IMG/VR virus record: IMGVR_UViG_3300006162_000042
Location: 1-28,497 of that record
Source: a virus
Reading direction: 5' to 3' (one strand)
Length of the DNA stretch: 28,497 nucleotides
Both the position numbers and the translations under genes were made by a program. This document shows positions 6,795 to 13,522 of the stretch, one piece after another. The notes beneath the pieces are model-generated. The model searched no databases and was not told the DNA's origin. It saw nothing but the letters and a program-made list of their open reading frames with translations. Position 1 is the first letter of the stretch, and each line of letters opens with the position of its first letter.

Positions 6795-6923
6795 ATGACA
6801 AGTTTTGATTACATGGTACAATATCTGGCTAAAGACGCTGAAAGTATCGAAAGTTACAAAAATATGTTGTTGTCTAACAGCACCATGTCAGCTTCTCACC
6901 GAGTGAAAACCTCTAAGGAGTAA
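6795..6923 (+). CDS. Small hypothetical protein
   Basis: A 42-residue hydrophilic protein (MTSFDYMVQYLAKDAESIE at the start, serine-rich end). AAGGG at 6781-6785 lies nine bases ahead of the ATG, and its last codons (AAG GAG) form the ribosome-binding site of the 6928 gene. It follows the ATPase closely and may be co-transcribed. No recognisable domain. Confidence 0.55.
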   Translation: MTSFDYMVQYLAKDAESIESYKNMLLSNSTMSASHRVKTSKE

Positions 6924-6927
6924 AATA

Positions 6928-7110
6928 ATGAATGAAATTAGAGTAAATCTAAAGGAAATTGCTGCTATACTATTCCAGTTAGTGTGTTGTGCCGCTGCTT
7001 TCAAAGGAATTTTGGATGCCAACTACATGATGACTTGTGCTTTTAGTTTGTTTTTTGTTGCTTTTGATTTTTCTGGTGAATATGAAGGAGAAGATGATGT
7101 CCGTAGCTAA
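6928..7110 (+). CDS. Small membrane protein
   Basis: A 60-residue protein with two hydrophobic stretches (about residues 10-27 and 33-48) and an acidic tail (GEYEGEDD). AAGGAG at 6915-6920 lies seven bases upstream. It overlaps the 7097 gene by 14 bases. It is likely inner-membrane, function unknown. Confidence 0.65.
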   Translation: MNEIRVNLKEIAAILFQLVCCAAAFKGILDANYMMTCAFSLFFVAFDFSGEYEGEDDVRS

Positions 7111-7228
7111 TAATGGTAAAAAGCCCCTGCCTGCTTACATGGAAGAAGAAATGACCGAAGAATTTTTCGACGAGCAAGATATCGTCAATGAATTTCGATC
7201 CGAAGATATGTTTGGTGATGATCAATAA
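7097..7228 (+). CDS. Small acidic hypothetical protein
   Basis: A 43-residue very acidic protein with a short basic start (SVANNGKKPLPAYMEEEMTE) and a FFDEQDIVNEF centre. AAGGAG at 7085-7090 is six bases from this ATG and three from the ATG at 7094. Such acidic mini-proteins in phages often bind host proteins, but nothing here shows that directly. Confidence 0.62.
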   Translation: MSVANNGKKPLPAYMEEEMTEEFFDEQDIVNEFRSEDMFGDDQ

Positions 7229-7242
7229 CTGACATAAAAACC

Positions 7243-7512
7243 ATGATTAAAAAACAACCCGAAGCCCTGCGCTTGGCTGATTATCTGCAAGGTAATTATT
7301 GGGCAAATAATCAAGCCTGTAACGCCGCCGAAGAACTACGCCGCCTATACGCTGTCAATCAAGAACTGCTGGGGGCGTTGCAATCAATGGTAGACCTTTA
7401 TAGGCCGAAAGACTGTTACATAAAAAAAGGGGATGAAAAACTTTTAATTTGGTTTCCCGAATGGGTTAAAGCCCGAGCAGCAATAGAAAAAGCAACAGGA
7501 GAAACAGAATGA
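7243..7512 (+). CDS. Conserved phage hypothetical protein
   Basis: An 89-residue protein with an ALRLADYLQGNYWANNQACNAAEELRR-like start, then LYAVNQELLGALQSM and a C-terminal KARAAIEKATGE. The pattern (ADYL, AAxELRRL, NQELLxAL, ARAAIxKA) is frequent in phages and prophages of proteobacteria, role unknown. It is helical, possibly coiled-coil. No good ribosome-binding site precedes it. Its ATGA overlaps the 7509 start. Confidence 0.8.
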   Translation: MIKKQPEALRLADYLQGNYWANNQACNAAEELRRLYAVNQELLGALQSMVDLYRPKDCYIKKGDEKLLIWFPEWVKARAAIEKATGETE

Positions 7513-7724
7513 GCAAACGAATTAAAGAACTTGCTGAACAGGCCCGTCATTGGGCACATTTTGATGGATTAGCACGAAATCCAACTTCAAGTCCAGACAT
7601 TTTGTTTGAACGAAAGTTCGCCGAGTTGATTATTCGGGAAGCCGCTGAGATTGCAACAAAAAATCAATATAAGGATTGCAATGCCGGATATTATGTATTA
7701 CAAGAGTTTGGCATTGACTTTTGA
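7509..7724 (+). CDS. FAELIV-HFGVE family protein
   Basis: A 71-residue member with MSKRIKELAEQARHW at the start, RKFAELIIREAAEIA as core and a variant end QEFGIDF instead of HFGVE. The conserved cysteine of the core is alanine here. The core is nearly identical at DNA level to the copies at 11300, 12280 and 12820. The gene is coupled to 7243 by ATGA. Its 3' end contains the -35 box of the next promoter. Confidence 0.85.
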   Translation: MSKRIKELAEQARHWAHFDGLARNPTSSPDILFERKFAELIIREAAEIATKNQYKDCNAGYYVLQEFGIDF

Positions 7725-7743
7725 GCATAAAAGATAGTATAAT
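7714..7743 (+). promoter_or_regulatory. Probable sigma70-type promoter
   Basis: TTGACT at 7714-7719 lies inside the end of the 7509 gene and TATAAT at 7738-7743 beyond it, with an 18-base spacer. It precedes the 7771 gene. Confidence 0.6.
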
Positions 7744-7770
7744 ACCGACATAGACTAAGGAGCAAATACT

Positions 7771-8187
7771 ATGACACGTAAGACAAAAGCAGAAAAACAA
7801 GCAGAACAAGAGGCAACAATGGCAGCATTCAAGGCACAGGAGGCCGCTGAATACGGGCCTCGCTTGATGAGGGCATTGGAAGAAGCCACTACGAAGAACG
7901 GCTACGATTTGACTGTTCATGATGGGCAATTCAAGTTGGTCGATTTCAATGCTAGTTATCTGGTCGATTACGGTAATGACTACCAGACTTATACCAGGAA
8001 GACCTACCTCTTTAATCCTTCCTACACTACAGAATCTTTTATGGAACTGGAAGACCTGGAATATCGTTTGCACCGCTTGGAAGAAGAACGTGTCGAATCC
8101 AATCGCTTGTATAATCTCAAGCAAGAAGCATTGTCGAAACTCACCGACGAGGAACGACAAGTCTTGGGGCTTTCTAAAACTTTTTGA
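7771..8187 (+). CDS. Conserved phage hypothetical protein
   Basis: A 138-residue protein: a highly charged N-terminal helix (TRKTKAEKQAEQEATMAAFK), a central beta-rich region with NGYDLTVHDGQFKLVDF, and a C-terminal coiled-coil-like ELEDLEYRLHRLEEER ending LTDEERQVLGL. This organisation recurs in phages, function unknown. AAGGAG at 7757-7762 lies eight bases upstream. Confidence 0.84.
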   Translation: MTRKTKAEKQAEQEATMAAFKAQEAAEYGPRLMRALEEATTKNGYDLTVHDGQFKLVDFNASYLVDYGNDYQTYTRKTYLFNPSYTTESFMELEDLEYRLHRLEEERVESNRLYNLKQEALSKLTDEERQVLGLSKTF

Positions 8188-8216
8188 TTGGTAATAAATC
8201 AGTTTAAGGTTAAATA

Positions 8217-8534
8217 ATGAAATTTGAATATGAAGTAAAAGTTGAAACTGGTGTGCTTCTTACTCTACATCCCGATTTTAAATCTGTAGAGGTACAACAA
8301 GCGTTTATGGATGATTTTTCTTCTTCCATATTCTCTGTTGATACGTTTGATGAACTTTTGCGCCATGTTGCCTCTCAGGTAGCAATTCATGGATGTGGAT
8401 TCGTTGAAGGATTTGGACACGTCCGAGAATCTTGGGATTGTGATTTCACCAATCCCATTAGCGATTTTCAAAATGTTGCTTATGCTGAGTATGAAATTCT
8501 GGAATGTGATGTAGTAAAGGTTCTAAATGTCTAA
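8217..8534 (+). CDS. Hypothetical protein
   Basis: A 105-residue acidic protein without a recognised domain. It has alternating hydrophobic strands at both ends (MKFEYEVKVETGV and EYEILECDVVKVLNV), which suggest an alpha/beta fold. AAGG lies about eight bases before the ATG. It overlaps the 8527 gene by eight bases. Confidence 0.72.
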   Translation: MKFEYEVKVETGVLLTLHPDFKSVEVQQAFMDDFSSSIFSVDTFDELLRHVASQVAIHGCGFVEGFGHVRESWDCDFTNPISDFQNVAYAEYEILECDVVKVLNV

Positions 8535-8748
8535 ACCACCAAATTGCTATGAATGTGTTTATCGCGGAGAAGTTCCTGGGTCTTGCCACAGCAGTTGCAG
8601 CAAAGGAATGGAATCCATATTTGGTAACGATACAATCAATGTAACAGGAAACGAACACGGAATTAAGAATGGTTGGTTTTACTTCCCATTTAATTTCGAT
8701 CCTGTTTGGCTTGAATCCTGTGACGGATTTGAAGCAAGAAAGAAATAA
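8527..8748 (+). CDS. Small cysteine-rich, probably metal-binding phage protein
   Basis: A 73-residue protein with CYECVYRGEVPGSCHSSC near the N-terminus: cysteines spaced CxxC and CxxxC with a histidine, fit for a zinc site. A later HGIKNGWFYFPFNFDPVWLE precedes SCDGF near the end. This combination is seen in conserved phage and bacterial proteins of unknown function. The start overlaps the previous gene. It is the last gene before a 180-base intergenic gap. Confidence 0.82.
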   Translation: MSKPPNCYECVYRGEVPGSCHSSCSKGMESIFGNDTINVTGNEHGIKNGWFYFPFNFDPVWLESCDGFEARKK

Positions 8749-8850
8749 TAATACTTAATTAACTATAGAATTATTATATCATCCTTAACACCGAGAATTA
8801 TAGCACACAAGTTTTGGTCTTGTCAAGTAGTTTATATGGTAATAATTAAA

Positions 8851-8872
8851 AGTGTTGTATTTTTACAACACT
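8851..8872 (+). terminator. Perfect 9-bp stem-loop ahead of a promoter
   Basis: AGTGTTGTA (8851-8859) pairs fully with TACAACACT (8864-8872) around a TTTT loop. It ends one base before the -35-like TTGATT. With no GC-rich stem or T-tract it could be a weak terminator or a regulator-binding palindrome. The remaining gap from 8749 to 8850 is AT-rich and shows no gene. Confidence 0.55.
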
Positions 8873-8873
8873 A

Positions 8874-8903
8874 TTGATTTAATGATTCAATTCGTGTTAT
8901 AAT
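8874..8903 (+). promoter_or_regulatory. Probable extended -10 promoter
   Basis: TTGATT at 8874-8879 and TGT-TATAAT ending at 8903, with an 18-base spacer. It serves the second AAA+ gene at 8930. Confidence 0.65.
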
Positions 8904-8929
8904 TGTTTATTAAAGATGAAAGGTTTGTG

Positions 8930-10105
8930 ATGAGTTTGAATAAGAACGCCAAAGAATTTGTTGTTGCGTGTGAGACCATTTATGGTAAAGGTGCAACTAT
9001 TGATCGAACACAGATTGACCATGTGGTTGCTGTGGCTGGTTGCAGCTATCCATACTGGTTGGTTTCAAAAAGCGAATACCGCCGCGACCGTGGCACCTAT
9101 GCTGTGCCTAGCGTAGAAGGTGATATGGACACACAGACAACCGAGGTAGCGAATCAAATTCAAAATATCGCCTTGGCTACCGCACCATCACAAACTGTAT
9201 CTGTATTGCGCCAACCCAAATTGTTGGACGAATCCGATCCCGCTATTCCGACCAAGTATCCAGATTATGTACCATTCGGGTTCTACAAGGATTTGCTGAA
9301 CATTGTTAAGACCAATATGTTCTATCCTGTATTCATTACTGGTCACTCTGGCAACGGTAAGACACTCATGGTTGAACAAATTTGTGCAGAATTGAAGCGT
9401 GAATGTATTCGCGTGAATATTTCCATTGAAACAGACGAATCAGACCTGCTAGGAGGCCCTACGCTCGTCGATGGCAATGTGGTCAATAGAGACGGCCCGG
9501 TTCTGCTTGCAATGAAGCGTGGGGCTATTCTATTGATTGATGAGGTAGACCGTGGCTCTAATAAGTTGATGTGTCTCCAAGGCATTTTGGAAGGTAAACC
9601 ATATTACAATAAAAAGTCTGGTGAGATGGTTGAACCTAAAAATGGATTCAACATTATTGCAACAGCAAATACCAAAGGTAATGGTTCTGATGAAGGCAAA
9701 TATCTTGCACAGATTCTGGATTCGGCATTCTTGGAACGGTTTCCTATTACGGTAGAACAGGATTATCCTGATGCTAAGACAGAAACCAAGATTCTAAAAC
9801 CATTGGTCAAAGATGATAACTTTGTTAAGTGTTTGGTTACATGGGCTGAAATCGTTCGTAAATCGTTCAAGGATGATGCTATCGACGAAATCATTTCCAC
9901 TCGTCGATTGGTTCACATTGCCAAGGCATTTCATATCTTTGGTGATAGGATGAAGGCTATTCAATTGTGTATCAATCGTTTTGATGAGGATACCAAGACA
10001 GCTTTTGCAGACCTTTATCAAAAGGTCGATGAAAAGGTAAATCCTCCAGCCCCGGTTGAAAAGATTAAACCTACCGAAGATATTGGTGAAGAAACGCCAC
10101 TGTAA
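8930..10105 (+). CDS. MoxR/CobS-like AAA+ ATPase (AAA_5 type)
   Basis: A 391-residue ATPase. Walker A GHSGNGKT is at residues 138-145 and Walker B AILLIDEVD at 199-207. A sensor-1 region FNIIATANTKG lies near 240-250 and LDSAFLERF supplies the probable arginine finger near 270. The first 60 residues form a separate small domain (CSYPYWLVSKSEYRRDRG), perhaps winged-helix. MoxR/CobS-type ATPases remodel partner proteins, often with a von Willebrand-A partner, and none is visible here. AAAGG at 8919-8923 lies six bases before this ATG, so the in-frame TTG at 8903, inside the -10 box, is rejected. Confidence 0.92.
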   Translation: MSLNKNAKEFVVACETIYGKGATIDRTQIDHVVAVAGCSYPYWLVSKSEYRRDRGTYAVPSVEGDMDTQTTEVANQIQNIALATAPSQTVSVLRQPKLLDESDPAIPTKYPDYVPFGFYKDLLNIVKTNMFYPVFITGHSGNGKTLMVEQICAELKRECIRVNISIETDESDLLGGPTLVDGNVVNRDGPVLLAMKRGAILLIDEVDRGSNKLMCLQGILEGKPYYNKKSGEMVEPKNGFNIIATANTKGNGSDEGKYLAQILDSAFLERFPITVEQDYPDAKTETKILKPLVKDDNFVKCLVTWAEIVRKSFKDDAIDEIISTRRLVHIAKAFHIFGDRMKAIQLCINRFDEDTKTAFADLYQKVDEKVNPPAPVEKIKPTEDIGEETPL

Positions 10106-10109
10106 ACAT

Positions 10110-10373
10110 ATGAAACTTGCAAAATCTGAACAAACTTTGCCAGAAAAGGTTGCATTCTTGATGAAATCCGGTTATACTGATCCCGAATTGATCAAGAATG
10201 CGTTCAAAGATACACCACATGAACGAGTTATGTACAGATTGCCAGCCTTGATTAACACTATCAAGAATGCGGGTGGTATTGTCAAGGTGCGTAAACAAGG
10301 TCGAAAAGTGATTGCATACGAACTATTGAATGGTCATAAGTTTAATGATATTGGGCGGTATACCAAGGAATAA
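10110..10373 (+). CDS. Small protein with winged-helix-like C-terminus
   Basis: An 87-residue basic protein. PEKVAFLMKSGYTDPELI and LPALINTIKNAGGIVKVRKQ, followed by KVIAYEL, give a helix-helix-strand-strand pattern like a small winged helix. It begins four bases after the ATPase stop and lacks a ribosome-binding site, so its translation probably depends on coupling. DNA binding is inferred only. Confidence 0.72.
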   Translation: MKLAKSEQTLPEKVAFLMKSGYTDPELIKNAFKDTPHERVMYRLPALINTIKNAGGIVKVRKQGRKVIAYELLNGHKFNDIGRYTKE

Positions 10374-10374
10374 T

Positions 10375-10728
10375 ATGAAAAAACGAAAAATTTTAGATGT
10401 GATCGCTAGAGACTGTATTCAAATTGATGATATATTTGATGGACATACTCCGCACGATATTATTGATCACATGGAAGATATTAAACAACAATTTAAAGAT
10501 CGCCATGTTTACTTTAGTGTCGCACACGATATTTACGATGGCGATATGTATTTGGAACTGCGTGAATGTCGAGAAGAAAATGACCAAGAATATGAACAAC
10601 GGTTAGCAACAGAACAGAAAATCAAAGAAAAAAAGAAAAAGAAAAAGATTGATGATGAGTCACGAGAACTTGCCGAATATGAACGATTGAAAAAGAAATT
10701 CGAAGATCGGTCTGGGGTTGAAAAATGA
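10375..10728 (+). CDS. Hypothetical protein with lysine-rich helix
   Basis: A 117-residue protein. The first 70 residues look globular (HTPHDIIDHMEDIKQQF, YLELRECREEN). The remainder is a charged, probably coiled-coil helix with a run of six lysines. AAGGAA at 10365-10370 lies four bases ahead of the ATG. Its final Gly-Val-Glu-Lys codons also supply GGGG ahead of the 10725 ATG. Function unknown. Confidence 0.75.
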   Translation: MKKRKILDVIARDCIQIDDIFDGHTPHDIIDHMEDIKQQFKDRHVYFSVAHDIYDGDMYLELRECREENDQEYEQRLATEQKIKEKKKKKKIDDESRELAEYERLKKKFEDRSGVEK

Positions 10729-10955
10729 AACAACCTAAAATTGCAAAATCGATTCAAAAATTGATTACCCAAACGCACAATTCATTTACTTATAATTGCT
10801 TGTGCGAAGATACGAAGTATGATAGCAGGCATTATATGAACATATTTGCGATTGAATTGATTTCTGCGTGTTGTGATATGATGGCTGAATTGGAACAGAC
10901 ACATTCAACCGAAGATACAATCGAAGAAATTAAGAAACATTTCGGAGTTGAATGA
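10725..10955 (+). CDS. FAELIV-HFGVE family protein with replaced N-terminus
   Basis: A 76-residue protein. The end (EEIKKHFGVE) is canonical and FAIELISACCDMMAE occupies the core position, but the start MKQPKIAKSIQKLI is unlike MNERIK. It opens the array at 10725-13543. Its terminal HFGVE codons contain GGAG at 10944-10947, placed seven bases before the 10955 ATG. It looks like a mosaic of an unrelated start with a family tail. Confidence 0.75.
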   Translation: MKQPKIAKSIQKLITQTHNSFTYNCLCEDTKYDSRHYMNIFAIELISACCDMMAELEQTHSTEDTIEEIKKHFGVE

Positions 10956-11179
10956 TGAACGAACGAATTAAACAACTTGCTGAACGGGCCACTGTATACA
11001 GAGAAGGGCTTGTTGACGGAAAATATGACATTGAGTTCTTTGACAAAGAAAAATTTGCTGAGTTGATTATTAAAGAATGTGGACAAGTAGCTTGGAGGCA
11101 TACTCCAGACTTTGAAGAATTAGATTATAGTCACTTGATTAAAGATAAGATTTTAGAACATTTTGGAGTTGAAGAATGA
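10955..11179 (+). CDS. FAELIV-HFGVE family protein
   Basis: A 74-residue canonical member: MNERIKQLAERA start, KEKFAELIIKECGQVA core, LEHFGVEE end, with a variable 30-residue middle and a variable stretch after the core. Two adjacent ATGs exist (10952, 10955). The second matches the family start and is better spaced from GGAG at 10944. There is no signal peptide or membrane helix. Function unknown. Confidence 0.88.
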   Translation: MNERIKQLAERATVYREGLVDGKYDIEFFDKEKFAELIIKECGQVAWRHTPDFEELDYSHLIKDKILEHFGVEE

Positions 11180-11421
11180 ACGAACGAATTAAAAACCTTG
11201 TATATGAAGCCGAAGAATATGCTTTGGACAAGGCAAACGAACATGACGGGGACGAAGATTATGAATACACTTTTGAAGATGACTTTCAAGAAAAGTTCGC
11301 CGAGTTGATTGTTCGGGAATGTGCTGATATTGCCAAGCATCATGTAATGAATATATCAACTTATGCTGATGCTGAATTTGTTAACGAACAGATTAAAGAA
11401 CATTTTGGAGTTGAAGAATGA
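11176..11421 (+). CDS. FAELIV-HFGVE family protein
   Basis: An 81-residue canonical member with a very acidic variable middle (DGDEDYEYTFEDDF), core EKFAELIVRECADIAKHH and end EQIKEHFGVEE. It overlaps both neighbours by four bases (ATGA). GGAG from the upstream HFGVEE codons lies eight bases before its ATG. Confidence 0.88.
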   Translation: MNERIKNLVYEAEEYALDKANEHDGDEDYEYTFEDDFQEKFAELIVRECADIAKHHVMNISTYADAEFVNEQIKEHFGVEE

Positions 11422-11639
11422 ATGAACTAATTGAAAAGTATTCCAAACAATGTTCGATTAAAACATATAATGCGTTTGGTTACTTAATTGAATTTGGTTT
11501 TAATGAACAAAAATTCGCCGAATTAATGGTTCAGCAATTCAAAAACATTGTTAAGGATGTTTACTTGAAGTCAAAACCAGAACATCGTTCCTGCTTACTT
11601 GAATTGGATGCAGTTTTAGATGAAACTTTCGGAGTTTAA
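11418..11639 (+). CDS. Divergent FAELIV-HFGVE family protein
   Basis: A 73-residue copy with MNELIEKYSKQ at the start, QKFAELMVQQF core lacking the usual ECAE, and truncated end ETFGV. It is translated from the GGAG in the preceding HFGVEE codons. The DNA after FGV (CGGAGTTTAACAATG) still serves as the ribosome-binding site for 11642. Confidence 0.82.
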   Translation: MNELIEKYSKQCSIKTYNAFGYLIEFGFNEQKFAELMVQQFKNIVKDVYLKSKPEHRSCLLELDAVLDETFGV

Positions 11640-11641
11640 CA

Positions 11642-11884
11642 ATGAACGAAAAATTTAATGATGAACTGTATTCTTCTGGTTTGTTATCTCAAGGTTGTTG
11701 GGACAAACTAGATGTGTATGATCAAAATGCGATTGAAACTTTCGGAACTTTGTTGGTGGAAAAATGTATCAAAGCGGTACTAGATACAGTGCCGCAACAT
11801 TGCTATACCACCTTTGATTTGTCGTATAGCAACAGTATTAAAGCGGATTGTATTGACAAGATCAAGGAAAGTGTGTTATCATAA
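11642..11884 (+). CDS. Highly divergent FAELIV-HFGVE family protein
   Basis: An 80-residue protein with MNEKFNDEL start and ETFGTLLVEKCIKAVLD in the core position (compare KFAELIVKECAKIV). It has IDKIKESVLS at the end and no HFGVE tail. The downstream gene correspondingly has its own separate ribosome-binding site (AAAGGA). It looks like an eroded family copy. Confidence 0.7.
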   Translation: MNEKFNDELYSSGLLSQGCWDKLDVYDQNAIETFGTLLVEKCIKAVLDTVPQHCYTTFDLSYSNSIKADCIDKIKESVLS

Positions 11885-11905
11885 GCACACTTTGAAAGGA
11901 TATCG

Positions 11906-12163
11906 ATGCACCCACACGACAAAGCAAACTTAAAATTCTTGATGACTCGAACACCGGAACAAATGATGAACTGGATGGCAAGGGCTTCGGAAGATGATAT
12001 TGCATATGCCACACAGTTGATTGAAGCCTATCGAAGAGAATTGGCTTTATCCGAGTATGCGGAATATTCTGTAGAGCAGGTCAATTCGGAAACAGCCACC
12101 GATAAAAAGTTTCCACAAGCGCGTAAAGTTCTTGAAAAATTTACATTGAAGGGGTTGCGATGA
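11906..12163 (+). CDS. Conserved phage hypothetical protein
   Basis: An 85-residue protein inserted in the paralogue array but not related to it. FLMTRTPEQMMNWMARASED followed by DIAYATQLIEAYRREL is a pattern seen in small helical phage proteins of unknown function. AAAGGA at 11895-11900 lies five bases upstream. Its ATGA overlaps the 12160 start. Confidence 0.78.
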   Translation: MHPHDKANLKFLMTRTPEQMMNWMARASEDDIAYATQLIEAYRRELALSEYAEYSVEQVNSETATDKKFPQARKVLEKFTLKGLR

Positions 12164-12474
12164 ACAAACAAATCCGAAAACTTGCTGAACAGGCCACTTC
12201 AACTCTCTCAGTGAACCATGAAGGTTACAGGGGTAGTAAAGGCTACACAGAACAAGTAAAATATTTCGACAAAGAAAAGTTCGCCGAGTTGATTGTCAAG
12301 GAATGTGGTGAACTGGTAAAAGCAAGACTAAATCATATTCCCGACGATCAATACGATTGGGTTGGTTATAATTACGGAGAAACTGCCGTTGTATATGGCC
12401 TATTAGACACATTCCAAGAACACTTTGGGGTTGACTGCGACCCGAAGAATTCTAAATTCGGAATTGCAAAATGA
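12160..12474 (+). CDS. FAELIV-HFGVE family protein with C-terminal extension
   Basis: A 104-residue member, the longest copy. It starts MNKQIRKLAEQAT, has core KEKFAELIVKECGELVK and a longer variable region, then EHFGVD followed by 13 extra residues (CDPKNSKFGIAK at the end). The extension ends FGIAK and its DNA overlaps the next ATG, so the stop has moved past the family end. Confidence 0.85.
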   Translation: MNKQIRKLAEQATSTLSVNHEGYRGSKGYTEQVKYFDKEKFAELIVKECGELVKARLNHIPDDQYDWVGYNYGETAVVYGLLDTFQEHFGVDCDPKNSKFGIAK

Positions 12475-12719
12475 ACGAACGAATTCAAGAACTTCGTAGT
12501 CAGGCAGAAGGATCTGCGTTGCAAATTCCTGCGTCATTAAAGCCACACGAGTTTAATGAAATTTTTGACGAAATCTTCGCCGAGTTGATTGTTAGGGAAT
12601 GTGCCGAAGTTTGTAAACGGCAACAATACTATGATGCCGATGATGAACATAAGCGTGGAGTAAATTCTGGTTCGTATACTTGTATGAACGCAATCAAAAA
12701 ACATTTTGGAGTTGAATGA
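12471..12719 (+). CDS. FAELIV-HFGVE family protein
   Basis: An 82-residue canonical member: MNERIQELRSQAE, core EIFAELIVRECAEVCK and end AIKKHFGVE. The ATGA overlaps the 12160 stop. Here the upstream bases lack the usual GGAG (a TTCGGAATTG lies there instead). Its own tail carries the GGAG for the next gene. Confidence 0.87.
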   Translation: MNERIQELRSQAEGSALQIPASLKPHEFNEIFDEIFAELIVRECAEVCKRQQYYDADDEHKRGVNSGSYTCMNAIKKHFGVE

Positions 12720-12946
12720 TGACAAGACGAATGAAAGAACCCTTTCACACACTGATATGGAAAGCCAGTATCGGATATAATGATAGCTGGAGTCAAGTTG
12801 ATCCAGAAGTATTGGAAAAGTTCGCCGAGTTGATTGTCAAGGAATGTGCTAAGATTGTAGAGGACAGCACATGGAACCTTCCGCATGGATATAAGGCAGT
12901 GGATCAGGCTAACTTGGTTAAGAAACATTTCGGAGTTGAAGAATGA
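12719..12946 (+). CDS. FAELIV-HFGVE family protein with altered N-terminus
   Basis: A 75-residue member with start MTRRMKEPFHTLIWKAS in place of MNERIK, core EKFAELIVKECAKIVED and end LVKKHFGVEE. Adjacent ATGs at 12716 and 12719 are both possible; the second is better spaced from GGAG. Its tail directs translation of an unrelated membrane protein at 12943. Confidence 0.85.
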   Translation: MTRRMKEPFHTLIWKASIGYNDSWSQVDPEVLEKFAELIVKECAKIVEDSTWNLPHGYKAVDQANLVKKHFGVEE

Positions 12947-13137
12947 GATTAAAAATTAGTCCAGGCTGGTGGATAGTATACTGTGGCATCATTAATGTTT
13001 GTGTCGGTGCATTCAATACTTACTATCAATGGTTCCCAATGGAACGTCAATCAGAAGTATTTTGTATCGTCTTATCATTACCGTTATGGATTCCCCCTAT
13101 CGGAAAGTGGGTCGGTGTAAGATCGTTTTGGAGTTAA
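12943..13137 (+). CDS. Small two-helix membrane protein
   Basis: A 64-residue protein with hydrophobic helices at about residues 9-25 and 38-57 and several tryptophans. It starts within the stop of the preceding family gene (ATGA) using that gene's GGAG. Its own last codons form TTTTGGAGTTAAG, which resembles the family tail DNA and lies ahead of the 13147 ATG. Inner-membrane location inferred, role unknown. Confidence 0.72.
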   Translation: MRLKISPGWWIVYCGIINVCVGAFNTYYQWFPMERQSEVFCIVLSLPLWIPPIGKWVGVRSFWS

Positions 13138-13146
13138 GTAACGAAA

Positions 13147-13314
13147 ATGATACGAGTCATTCCCAGATATGAAGATCACTTGTGGTATCCCATACTGATT
13201 AAAGCAGGTGGTGGACACATCATTCGTGAAATGCAGGGGCGAAGCGTAAATGAGTGGAACGATATGGTAAGAAAGCAATGGGAACAGGATGGAGAATATG
13301 AACGAACGAATTAA
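13147..13314 (+). CDS. Small hypothetical protein overlapping a family gene
   Basis: A 55-residue protein (MIRVIPRYEDHLWYPILIKA start, RSVNEWNDMVRKQWEQDGEY near the end). It overlaps the start of the 13298 gene by 17 bases in another frame, so its last residues (YERTN) come from the MNERIK codons. The GGAG in the preceding gene's end is about 13 bases upstream, which is far. Moderately likely to be real. Confidence 0.58.
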   Translation: MIRVIPRYEDHLWYPILIKAGGGHIIREMQGRSVNEWNDMVRKQWEQDGEYERTN

Positions 13315-13522
13315 ACAAATCATTGATATCTGTGGATTATATTTGCCACCAGATAATCCCGAAGTGCTTGAAAAAGAACTAGAGTTTTTTGCAGAGTCGA
13401 TTGTCAAAAAATGCGCCGAAATTGCCAAGAATGAACAAGCATTTAATGCTCGATACACAGATGAAAAAATGCATCTACAGGTTAAAATTGACCAATGTAT
13501 CCTAATAGAATTCGGTCTATAA
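13298..13522 (+). CDS. FAELIV-HFGVE family protein cut short by an in-frame stop
   Basis: A 74-residue member: MNERIKQIIDI, core LEFFAESIVKKCAEIAK, end ILIEFGL. The next codon is TAA (13520-13522), and the codons directly after it, in the same frame, spell HFGVEE and a TGA. The family tail has therefore been removed from the protein by a stop, yet its DNA is intact. The ATG at 13298 matches the family; an in-frame ATG at 13289 would add MEN. Confidence 0.86.
   Translation: MNERIKQIIDICGLYLPPDNPEVLEKELEFFAESIVKKCAEIAKNEQAFNARYTDEKMHLQVKIDQCILIEFGL

Noticed and set aside
7630-8160. A 176-codon open frame on the - strand
   Set aside because: It is antisense to the well-supported 7771 gene, with a strong ribosome-binding site on the + strand and phage-like motifs there.
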